Of a stretch of DNA of 35,989 bases, positions 15,722 to 22,351 are shown piece by piece (within the stretch, counting starts at the first letter, position 1; every line of letters starts with the position of its first letter). Under the pieces are notes generated by a model. It was not told the origin of the DNA and ran no database searches. It saw nothing but the letters and a program-made list of their open reading frames with translations. Source of the DNA: Elusimicrobia bacterium GWA2_69_24 (GTDB lineage Bacteria > Elusimicrobiota > Elusimicrobia > UBA1565). Where the stretch lies: contig MGTY01000024.1 in assembly GCA_001799695.1 (NCBI GenBank), forward strand, positions 1-35,989. Direction: 5' to 3'. Both the position numbers and the translations under genes were made by a program.

Positions 15722-16462
15722 ATGAACAAGATGCTTCTGTTGGTCGTCGCCGCGCTGGTCCTGGCGGCCCCGCAGGTCCGGGCGGAGGGCAAGCCGGACG
15801 GCAAGGCGAAGGAAGCCTGCCGGGCCGACGTCGAGAAATTCTGCAAGGGCATCGAGGAAGGCGGGGGCCGCATCCTCAAGTGTCTCCAGGAACACAAGGC
15901 CGAGCTCTCCGAGGGCTGCAAGCCGCCCAAGGAGCTGGGCGAGAAGATGAAGAAGGCCAAGGAAGCCTGCAAGGGCGACGTGGAGAAGTTCTGCCAGGGC
16001 GTCGCGGAAGGCGGGGGCCGCATCCTCAAGTGTCTCCAGGAGCACAAGGCCGAGCTCTCCGAGGGCTGCCAGAAGGCCGAAAGAGCGGGCGAGAAGATGA
16101 ACGAGGCCAAGGAAGCCTGCAAGGCCGACTTCGACAAGTTCTGCAAGGACGTCGAGCTAGGCGAAGGCCGCATCCTCAAGTGCTTCGAGGAACACAAGGC
16201 CGAGCTCTCCCCCGCCTGCAAGGCGGTCCACGAGAAGGGCGCGAAGATGGCCAAGGCCAAGGAAGCCTGCAAGGGCGACGTGGAGAAGTTCTGCCAGGGC
16301 GTCGAAAAAGGCGAGGGCCGCCTGGTGAAGTGCCTCCAGGAGCACAAGGCCAAGCTTTCCAAGGAATGCTCGGCTGAGGACATCAAGGCGCCGCCCATGG
16401 ACAAGGACAAGAAGGCGCCGGGCAAGCCGGAGAAGAAGGAACCGGAAAAGAAGAAGTCCTAG
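15722..16462 (+). CDS. Secreted cysteine-rich repeat protein, four 50-residue repeats
   Basis: About 246 residues. A signal peptide (MNKMLLLVVAALVLAA to VRA-E) precedes four tandem repeats of exactly 50 residues. Each repeat has the form C(K/R)xDxxKFC, GxGR, (K)CxxEHKAxLS, C, followed by a Lys/Glu-rich helix ending AKEA. It is the same four-cysteine family as the protein at 13580-14209 (Golgi apparatus protein 1-like repeat). The tail is Lys/Pro-rich. DNA of repeats 2 and 4 is identical over more than 40 bp, so the array has expanded or been homogenised recently. I chose ATG at 15722 because AGGGAGAGG lies just upstream and it opens the signal peptide. Its stop overlaps the stop of the GT39-like gene on the other strand. 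Function unknown; periplasmic or surface binding is likely. Confidence 0.87.
   Translation: MNKMLLLVVAALVLAAPQVRAEGKPDGKAKEACRADVEKFCKGIEEGGGRILKCLQEHKAELSEGCKPPKELGEKMKKAKEACKGDVEKFCQGVAEGGGRILKCLQEHKAELSEGCQKAERAGEKMNEAKEACKADFDKFCKDVELGEGRILKCFEEHKAELSPACKAVHEKGAKMAKAKEACKGDVEKFCQGVEKGEGRLVKCLQEHKAKLSKECSAEDIKAPPMDKDKKAPGKPEKKEPEKKKS
15811..16370 (+). repeat. Coding tandem repeat, 150-bp period, four units
   Basis: GGAAGCCTGC begins each unit at 15811, 15961, 16111 and 16261, an exact 150-bp spacing. Units 2 and 4 share a long identical block at their start; units 1 and 2 share GGCGGGGGCCGCATCCTCAA. The last unit is diverged at its end. Confidence 0.9.
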
Positions 16463-18075
16463 CCCTGCCGCTTCAACAGCACCGCGCCTGGGAATTCCCG
16501 CTCCAGGACGTAGCCCGCCGACCGCAAAGCCGCGCCGGCGGAGGCGCGGTCGCTGTTGAAGACGACGGCCCACTCGGGGAAGCGGAAGAGCTCCCCGAGG
16601 GGCCGCAGGGAGACCAGGAGATAGGGCGCCTTCCAGCGATCGGCGAAGCCCGCGGCCGAGCCGAGCCGGAACGGGAAGTGGATGGCGGTGCGCCCGGCGT
16701 ACCACCCGACCTGGGTCGGGATGTTGGTCAAGACCGCCGCGTCCCGCGGCAGCCGGTCCCGGATGTAGCCGAGCTCGGCCCAGGCCGCCACGGATTCGGA
16801 CGAACCCCGGCGGCCGAGCTGTTCCCCGCGCCGCCCGAGCTGGTAAGCGATGAACTGCGCCTGGCACAGGAGTATCGCTGCGGCGAGCGCCCGGCCCCGC
16901 GGCTCGCCGAGGCCCTCCGCCAGCAGGGCCCCCGCTCCCACGACGACAACCGCCCCGAACCAGAAGTAATGGCGGTGCCCCATGAAGACCAGCACCTCGT
17001 AGTGGAGCACCGACAGGCAGACCGCCGAGACCCCGAGCAGGATCAGGGCCGCGCCGATGAAGCGCCGGGGCGCCCCGGCCGCCCGGAAGAAACCCGCGAC
17101 GGCTGCGGCCGCGAGCACGGGCATGCTCCCCAGCCCCGCCAGGTCCCAGGCCGTGCGTCGGAGCTGGACCCAGGACTTCACGCCCAGCTTCCAGAGCGCC
17201 GCCGGCGCGGCGAAGTCCGCCCAGCCGAAGGTCCCGAGTTCCATCCGGGGCTGGGGACCGGCGATCGTGCCGGCCGCGAGCTGTTCGAGCAGCACCGGGT
17301 TGGCGGCCCGCCCCGTCAGCCACGCATAGTACAGGGTCCAGGGAACCGCGACCGCGGCGAATCCCCCCGCCAGGAAGGCGCTGAAGCGCATCCCCTCCCG
17401 GCCCCCCCAGAAGACCGGCAGGGCCAAAAACACCGGCAGCCAAAAAGCCGAATTCGGACGGAGCAGATACAGCAGTCCCGCGAAAGCCCCCAGCCCCAGG
17501 GCGCGGGACCGCATCCGCAGGCCTTCGTTCTCCATCGTCAGGATGAAGCGGGCCAAAAAGGGCAGAAGCAGCGCGACGAAGAGCGGTTCGGAGTAGCCCC
17601 CGAGCACGTAACCCGCCTGCGCGGTCGGGAGGAAGCACCACAGGCCGGCGGACAGGGCCCCGGCCCGCCGGCCGAAGAAACGCGCTCCGGTCCCGTACAC
17701 CGCCGCGGCGGACAAAGCCATCCCCGCCATGCCCCCCAGGGCCATCCCGTAGTCGCGGACCCCGCCGATGAGCATCCAGAAAGCCGACCACAGGGCGAAG
17801 AGGGGGTAGCGGCTGCCCACGACCGGAGCGAGCGGGGAGCCCGCCTTGCCCGCGAACTCCAGGGTCGCGAGGTCCATGGGCGTGAAGATGCCGGTCCGGA
17901 AGCCATGCCCCGCGAGAATGTTGCGGGCGATCTCGGCGTAGTGACAGAACTCGTAGGTCTCCCCGCCGTTGAAGTAGTAGAAGTAGCAGGCGTGCGAGAC
18001 GGCCAGGCTCAATAGGCCGAAGCCGAAAGCGGCGGCGGCGTCCTGTTTCCCGAGCCGGCTCCCCGAGTTCCGCAT
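16459..18075 (-). CDS. GT39-like membrane glycosyltransferase (GT-C fold)
   Basis: A 538-residue polytopic protein with about eleven hydrophobic helices. The first periplasmic loop after helix 1 carries NGGETYEFCHYAEIARNILAGHGF, the place and style of the acidic catalytic motif in the PMT/ArnT group, and a long soluble C-terminal part follows (about 420-538). Such enzymes move sugars from polyprenyl-phosphate carriers to lipids or proteins on the outer face of the inner membrane; donor and acceptor cannot be read here. It is a single-gene unit. The start codon is preceded by TTTAAT with an 8-bp gap and no ribosome-binding site, and its last bases overlap the stop of the cysteine-rich gene. 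Confidence 0.8.
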   Translation of the reverse strand: MRNSGSRLGKQDAAAAFGFGLLSLAVSHACYFYYFNGGETYEFCHYAEIARNILAGHGFRTGIFTPMDLATLEFAGKAGSPLAPVVGSRYPLFALWSAFWMLIGGVRDYGMALGGMAGMALSAAAVYGTGARFFGRRAGALSAGLWCFLPTAQAGYVLGGYSEPLFVALLLPFLARFILTMENEGLRMRSRALGLGAFAGLLYLLRPNSAFWLPVFLALPVFWGGREGMRFSAFLAGGFAAVAVPWTLYYAWLTGRAANPVLLEQLAAGTIAGPQPRMELGTFGWADFAAPAALWKLGVKSWVQLRRTAWDLAGLGSMPVLAAAAVAGFFRAAGAPRRFIGAALILLGVSAVCLSVLHYEVLVFMGHRHYFWFGAVVVVGAGALLAEGLGEPRGRALAAAILLCQAQFIAYQLGRRGEQLGRRGSSESVAAWAELGYIRDRLPRDAAVLTNIPTQVGWYAGRTAIHFPFRLGSAAGFADRWKAPYLLVSLRPLGELFRFPEWAVVFNSDRASAGAALRSAGYVLEREFPGAVLLKRQG

Positions 18076-18083
18076 GGAGCGGT

Positions 18084-18089
18084 ATTAAA
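18084..18089 (-). promoter_or_regulatory. -10 hexamer for a leaderless start (GT39-like gene)
   Basis: TTTAAT on the minus strand ends eight bases before the ATG at 18075; the bases between are ACCGCTCC, which is no ribosome-binding site. Confidence 0.4.
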
Positions 18090-18128
18090 CAAAACCTGGG
18101 GACCCTGGCGGAGACGGAGAACCGGCCC

Positions 18129-18134
18129 TATAAT
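18129..18134 (+). promoter_or_regulatory. -10 hexamer before the 18152 gene cluster
   Basis: A perfect TATAAT lies 17 bp before the ATG at 18152, predicting a leader of about ten bases without a clear ribosome-binding site. Confidence 0.5.
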
Positions 18135-18151
18135 CATCTAGGCGTCAGACC

Positions 18152-18844
18152 ATGGACACCCGGATCCTCAGCTGCTGCCTATTGCTGGCCGCCGGCGCGC
18201 TGGCCGCGCGAGCTGCGGAGCGGAACGCCCCGCGCACCTTCTCGTTTTTCGACCAGGACCTGATGGCGGAGTACGTCTCGGGGAAGGCCCCGAAAGCCGA
18301 AGCGGCCCGCCCCAGGGACAAGGCCTCCGCCGCGCCCATCAAGGACTGCCCGGGCTCGGCCCCGAAATGCTCCAACCAGAAGAAGCCTCAGAAGAAGTAC
18401 CAGTCGGCCGACGAGCCCGGCAGCGAGCCCCCGCCCCCCCGCGTCCGCAAGTCCCGCCAGGACGCGGCTCCCTCGCAGTCCACGGAACGGGACGCGGAGC
18501 CGGCCCCGGGCATCCCCGATCCGGGGGCCGGCGCCCCCGCCCGTCCCGCGAGCCTGCAGGGCGGGGTCATGAGCGGGCCCCCGGAGGATCTCGAGCTCCA
18601 GCGCAGCACCGGACCCGCCTCGGATGTGGAATGCGAGACCCTCTACCAGGGCTGTTCACGCCGGTTCACCTTCGCCTGCTGGCAGGCCATCAACGCCCGG
18701 GAGAAGAAGGACGGGGTCCTCGTCGACAAGCTCAAGGGCACCATGAAGAAGATCGTCTCCGTCTGCTACCGGCAGGCCCGCGCGCGCGAATGCATCGCCC
18801 CGGAACTCAGCGAAGCCGACATGAAGGCGGAGTGTCCCCTCTGA
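18152..18844 (+). CDS. Secreted protein of unknown function with a cysteine-containing C-terminal domain
   Basis: A 230-residue protein. Residues 1-21 form a signal peptide (LSCCLLLAAGALAARAA). The middle (about 45-150) is low-complexity and Pro/Ala/Lys-rich and probably disordered, with one Cys pair (DCPGSAPKC). Residues about 155-230 look like a small folded helical domain with six cysteines (CETLYQGC, FACW, VCYRQARARECI, ECPL) that could form disulfides outside the cytoplasm. I recognise no family. It heads a rightward cluster; the next gene starts inside its last codons, so the two are probably translated together. Confidence 0.7.
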   Translation: MDTRILSCCLLLAAGALAARAAERNAPRTFSFFDQDLMAEYVSGKAPKAEAARPRDKASAAPIKDCPGSAPKCSNQKKPQKKYQSADEPGSEPPPPRVRKSRQDAAPSQSTERDAEPAPGIPDPGAGAPARPASLQGGVMSGPPEDLELQRSTGPASDVECETLYQGCSRRFTFACWQAINAREKKDGVLVDKLKGTMKKIVSVCYRQARARECIAPELSEADMKAECPL

Positions 18845-19269
18845 GGCCTTGGCTCCCGATCGCCGTCTGCGCGGCGATCGTCCTCGCGCTCCCCGCGGGG
18901 AGCCCGCGCGCGCAGGAGATCGCCGAAGGCGACCTCTTCGGCTGTCCCGGCTCCGCCTGGCCCTGGACCGGCCAGGGTTTCTTCGTGAACATCCCCGCCG
19001 GCTTGGCCGCTTCCCCCGCCGGGCTGGTGAGCACGGGCCTCGCCCTCGCCCTGGTGCCCGCCGATCTCATCGAGTCCGGGCTCTCCCAGAAGAACCAGGA
19101 CGAGCCGATCCCGCGCTTCGCGCACGTCGGCGTCTGCGCCGGCATCTACCTCGGGAAGGGTCTGGCGATTGTCGCGGGTGCTCCCTTCTGGGTGTTGAAG
19201 CAGGCCTTCTGGAACGGCCCGAAGCGCCTGTTCACGCGCCAGGCTCCTCCCGCAACGGCCGAACCATGA
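18832..19269 (+). CDS. Small secreted or membrane protein, GTG start overlapping the upstream gene
   Basis: About 145 residues from GTG at 18832 (VSPLRPWLPIAVCAA). An N-terminal signal peptide ends near PRAQ-E. The mature part has CPGSAWPW, two hydrophobic segments (about 50-75 and 104-125) with Gly/Ala-rich small residues, and a basic end. It overlaps the previous gene by 13 bases in another frame. The longer open frame running back to 18367 is a shadow of the upstream gene; the protein-like part begins only at the signal peptide. AAGG lies four bases before the GTG. I recognise no family; the exported pair 18152 and 18832 may work together. Confidence 0.6.
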   Translation: MSPLRPWLPIAVCAAIVLALPAGSPRAQEIAEGDLFGCPGSAWPWTGQGFFVNIPAGLAASPAGLVSTGLALALVPADLIESGLSQKNQDEPIPRFAHVGVCAGIYLGKGLAIVAGAPFWVLKQAFWNGPKRLFTRQAPPATAEP

Positions 19270-19279
19270 AGCCCTCCCC

Positions 19280-20053
19280 ATGCTCCACCTAGAGACCCTC
19301 ACCTTCGACAAGCTCGGCGAACGGGACTTCAACCGGGTGGTGAAGCTGGACGCCCGGAACTGGTGGAACGTGCTCTCCCGGGAGTACGGGGTGTCGCACA
19401 TCCGCAACCTGCACACCCGCAACGAGCTGGTCTGCGGCAAGGAACTCCTGCGCCTGACCCAGCGCCTCGAGGTGTTCCCGGAAGGGCAGATCGCGGTCTA
19501 CTGCCACGAGATGAAGCGGCCCGTGGGCGCCATCTCCTCGCTCATCCTGAAGGCCCCCACGGTGGCGGCCGTCCCGCCCACCTGGCACGGGGCCACGGGC
19601 GACGGCTACTTCAGCACCCACGACCCGGCGGGCGACATGCTGATCTGCGCGTCCATCATCACGCTGCACACGGGCCTCCCCGCGCAGAAGATCTCGGACC
19701 TCCGGAAACAACACATCTCGTCCTTGCTCCTCCTCGCCCAGCATACCCTCGCCGAGAAGCTCGGCGTGCCCGGAATGATCGCCTACTCCCGCCCCATGAA
19801 CTACGCGGCCTACGTGGCGGAACACGGCCCGACCCCCATCGCGGATTACCTAGAGGTCCGCGACGCGCAGGGGCGCCTCCACGACCGCTCCATCGGCATG
19901 CACGAGCGGGAGCTCGAAGCCTTCTCCCCCGGGCTGGGCCGCCCCGCGCGCATCCTGCCCGGGGGCCGCCCGCTCGACCCGGACTCCCTGGGCTACAACG
20001 TCATCATGGACTACAGCCCGACCCTTAGGGCCCACCGGCGCCCGGGCATTTAG
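19280..20053 (+). CDS. GNAT-like acetyltransferase fold protein with a degenerate CoA loop
   Basis: A 257-residue soluble protein. The segment VFPEGQIAVYCHEMKRPVGAISSLIL, then THDPAGDMLICASIITLH and later YSRPMNYAAYV, follow the order seen in the GNAT domain of proteins often paired with a carbon-nitrogen hydrolase. The acetyl-CoA pyrophosphate loop, normally R/Q-x-x-G-x-G/A after strand 4, is replaced by TGLPAQKISDLRKQH, which lacks the glycines. It could bind another ligand or be a non-catalytic GNAT. ATG at 19280 follows the previous stop by ten bases with no strong ribosome-binding site. The assignment is from pattern memory and is moderate. Confidence 0.6.
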   Translation: MLHLETLTFDKLGERDFNRVVKLDARNWWNVLSREYGVSHIRNLHTRNELVCGKELLRLTQRLEVFPEGQIAVYCHEMKRPVGAISSLILKAPTVAAVPPTWHGATGDGYFSTHDPAGDMLICASIITLHTGLPAQKISDLRKQHISSLLLLAQHTLAEKLGVPGMIAYSRPMNYAAYVAEHGPTPIADYLEVRDAQGRLHDRSIGMHERELEAFSPGLGRPARILPGGRPLDPDSLGYNVIMDYSPTLRAHRRPGI

Positions 20054-20080
20054 CCTCATCCCCCGCGGGAGACGACTCTC

Positions 20081-20086
20081 TATACT
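20081..20086 (+). promoter_or_regulatory. -10 hexamer for a leaderless start (20093 gene)
   Basis: TATACT ends six bases before the ATG at 20093; the spacer TGGGAT is not a useful ribosome-binding site. Confidence 0.5.
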
Positions 20087-20092
20087 TGGGAT

Positions 20093-21247
20093 ATGACGGC
20101 GCTATTGCTGGCGGCCCTGCTTTGGGCCGCTCCGACGCACGCGGCCATGGTCGTCCTGCCCCAGGGCGGCTCCGCCCTGCCGCTCTTGGCTCCGGTCTCC
20201 CTGTCCCTTGGGACGCCCGGGGTCCTGCCCGCACTCCAGAGCCCCTTCTCCTTGTCCGCGCTGGCTCCGTCCCTCCCGCTGACCGCTTCGCCGCGCCTGA
20301 CCTTATCGGTCCTGCCCCCCACCGCTTCCCCTCTTTCAGCCGCAGCGGGGCTCCCAGCCGCCCCGCGGGCCCGCGCGAGCCTGACCGCTGTCGCCGCCCA
20401 GGTCGCGCCGTCTGCCGTCCGCTCCCGCGACACCGGTTCCGCTTTGGGAGCTTTCTGGGATGGATCCCATGGCCAATCGGCCGGCGCCGTCGCGGCCGGC
20501 GGCCTGCCGGTAGACACCCGCGCTCAAGGAGCCGACCTCGACCGGATACTCGCCGAGGCGCGGAAGTCCCCCACCGCCTCCGGCATCCTCGATTCCCTGG
20601 ACAAGCTCATCCAGGCGACCGGCAAGACCGTCCCCGTGCGCTTCGCCGCTCTGGGCAACAACCTGGGGGAATACGACTACCTCCAAGGCGTCCTGTACCT
20701 GGACAACCGCTACCGCGGCGGCGACCCCCGGCAGGCGGTCGCGACCCTGGCGCATGAGGTCCTGCACATCCTCCAGCACGCGCAGAAGGTCCCCTCGGAA
20801 GCCCTGGAGATGGAGCTCGAGGCGCACATCGTCTCCCTGCGGATATTGGACGAGCTCGGGGTTCCGGACTCGGAGCGCGACGGCTTCTCCCGCGCGGCGG
20901 TGCGGGAGCTCCTCAAGGGGCCGGAGGCCTTCATCGCCTGGATGCGCACCCAGCTTCCCGGGAAGCTCACCCTGAAGGGCGCCGACCTCAAGGAGCTGGT
21001 CGAGAGCCTCAAAGACGACGTCGACGCCGCCGAGGACCGGATCGAGGAGTTGGAGGACCGGCTGGCGGAGAAGGACAGCCCGCGGCTGCGCGAGAGCCTG
21101 AAGCGGGAACAGGCGCTCAGGGCCTCCACCAAGCGCGATCTCGCGATCCTGCGCAGCCCCGCCGGACGCAAGCGCTACGAGAAATTCTCGCGCCGCGCCC
21201 GCGCCGCGGTGCAGAGCTATCAGGGAGAGCTCGCCGCCGGACGATGA
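20093..21247 (+). CDS. Secreted putative zinc metallopeptidase with a disordered linker and coiled coil
   Basis: A 384-residue exported protein. Residues 1-18 are a signal peptide (LLLAALLWAAPTHA). About 20-120 are Pro/Ala/Ser/Leu-rich and probably disordered. The domain at about 150-300 contains AHEVLHILQH, an HExxH zinc motif near residue 222, and MELEAHIVSLRIL about 20 residues later with acidic residues that could be the third ligand, as in gluzincins. Residues about 300-384 form a charged coiled coil (DDVDAAEDRIEELEDRLAEK). I cannot name the peptidase family. The start is leaderless. Its TGA overlaps the ATG of the PfkB gene as ATGA, so the two are translationally coupled although their functions look unrelated. 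Confidence 0.72.
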   Translation: MTALLLAALLWAAPTHAAMVVLPQGGSALPLLAPVSLSLGTPGVLPALQSPFSLSALAPSLPLTASPRLTLSVLPPTASPLSAAAGLPAAPRARASLTAVAAQVAPSAVRSRDTGSALGAFWDGSHGQSAGAVAAGGLPVDTRAQGADLDRILAEARKSPTASGILDSLDKLIQATGKTVPVRFAALGNNLGEYDYLQGVLYLDNRYRGGDPRQAVATLAHEVLHILQHAQKVPSEALEMELEAHIVSLRILDELGVPDSERDGFSRAAVRELLKGPEAFIAWMRTQLPGKLTLKGADLKELVESLKDDVDAAEDRIEELEDRLAEKDSPRLRESLKREQALRASTKRDLAILRSPAGRKRYEKFSRRARAAVQSYQGELAAGR

Positions 21248-22173
21248 TCCTGGCCCTCAGCCTGAACACGGCGCTCGACAAGACCTATGTCCTGGGCCGC
21301 CTGTCCCCGGGAGTCCGCCATACCCCCCTGCAGACCCTGACCCTCGCGGGCGGCAAGGCGGTCAACGCGGTCCGGACCCTCAAGCTCCTGGGGCTCCGCG
21401 CGCGCATCCTGGGCATGACCGCCGGCTCCGCGGGCCGCCACATCGAGTCCCTGCTTTCCGCCGAGGGCATCGCCGCGGACTGGGTGCGCCTGCCTAAGGG
21501 GGAGTCGCGCACCTGCATCACCCTCACCGAGAAGCGCGGCCGGACCCTGCCCACGGAAGTCAACGAACTCGGCCCTCAGGTGCCGCCCTCGGCCGTGAGC
21601 ATCATGGAGGAGCTCTTCCGGCGCCGCCTGCCGCAATGCCGCTTCGTCCTGCTCTGCGGCCGGCTCGCGCCCGGCTTCCCCAAGGATTTCTACGCCCGGC
21701 TCATCCGCGCCGCCTCGGCGCTCGGGGTCCCCTCGGCCCTCGACACCAGCGAGCCCGCGCTGTCGGCGAGCCTGCGCGCGGGGCCGGACATCGTGAAGCC
21801 CAACCGCGACGAGATGGCGGAGCTCGGTCTCTCCACCGCGAGGCGGGACTGGCGGGCGTCCTTGGAGGCTCTGCGCAAGCTGGGGGCCCGGCAGGCCTAC
21901 GTGACCTTGGGCGCCCAGGGCGCGCTGATGCTCTCGGGAGGCCAGCGGCTCCACGCCGCGGCCCCCATCTCCCACGCCGGCTCCCCCATCGGCTGCGGGG
22001 ACACCTTCCTGGCGGGGATCGTATACAGCGGGCTCAAGGGCTGGCCGGCCGACCGGCGGCTGGCCTTCGCGACCGCGCTGGCCTCGGCCGGGGCGCGGAC
22101 CCTGGGGGCGGGCGTCTTCCGCCGCCCGGACCTGGAAGACGCCCTGCGCCGCACGCGGACCCGCCCGATCTAG
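21244..22173 (+). CDS. PfkB-family sugar kinase, 1-phosphofructokinase/tagatose-6-phosphate kinase type
   Basis: A 309-residue cytosolic kinase. The N-terminus LSLNTALDKTY and the substrate loop LAGGKAVNAVRTLKLLG match the FruK/LacC/PfkB group, which phosphorylates fructose-1-phosphate, fructose-6-phosphate or tagatose-6-phosphate. The C-terminal signature reads IGCGDTFLAG; the catalytic base D253 is kept, but the usual GAGDSF has Cys for Ala and Thr for Ser. VKPNRDEM, the second family landmark, is present. The ATG overlaps the stop of the upstream gene by four bases. No phosphotransferase-system gene is nearby, so use in glycolysis or hexose phosphate metabolism is more likely than sugar uptake. 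It is followed by hairpin array B. Confidence 0.88.
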   Translation: MILALSLNTALDKTYVLGRLSPGVRHTPLQTLTLAGGKAVNAVRTLKLLGLRARILGMTAGSAGRHIESLLSAEGIAADWVRLPKGESRTCITLTEKRGRTLPTEVNELGPQVPPSAVSIMEELFRRRLPQCRFVLLCGRLAPGFPKDFYARLIRAASALGVPSALDTSEPALSASLRAGPDIVKPNRDEMAELGLSTARRDWRASLEALRKLGARQAYVTLGAQGALMLSGGQRLHAAAPISHAGSPIGCGDTFLAGIVYSGLKGWPADRRLAFATALASAGARTLGAGVFRRPDLEDALRRTRTRPI

Positions 22174-22202
22174 CCCGGATGACGAATCGGGTCATCCGTC
22201 CG

Positions 22203-22349
22203 TCGTCACCCCGGGCTGGACCCGGGGTCCAGATTTACGGCTTGACCTGGGTCCCGGCTTTCGCCGGGACGACGGCGGACTGGATGGGTCCCGGCTTTCG
22301 CCGGGACGACGGCGGACTGGATGGGTCCCGGCTTTCGCCGGGACGACGG
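22203..22349. repeat. Hairpin array B: one inverted copy plus three direct 37-bp units
   Basis: Direct units begin at 22249, 22286 and 22323, each with stem GTCCCGGC/GCCGGGAC around TTTC and followed by GACGG. An inverted, diverged copy (stem ACCCCGGG/CCCGGGGT, 22208-22228) precedes them. It fills the gap between two convergent genes. The stem differs from array A at the outer pairs on both sides, so pairing is kept. Confidence 0.9.
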
Positions 22350-22351
22350 AG

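Noticed and set aside
16459..18075. Cell-surface polysaccharide cluster built around the GT39-like genes
   Set aside because: The three GT-C-like genes are scattered among unrelated genes and no sugar-nucleotide or flippase gene accompanies them.
18367..18831. N-terminal 155 residues of the open frame ending at 19269
   Set aside because: This part is the out-of-frame shadow of the secreted protein at 18152-18844; real protein character begins at the signal peptide after GTG 18832.
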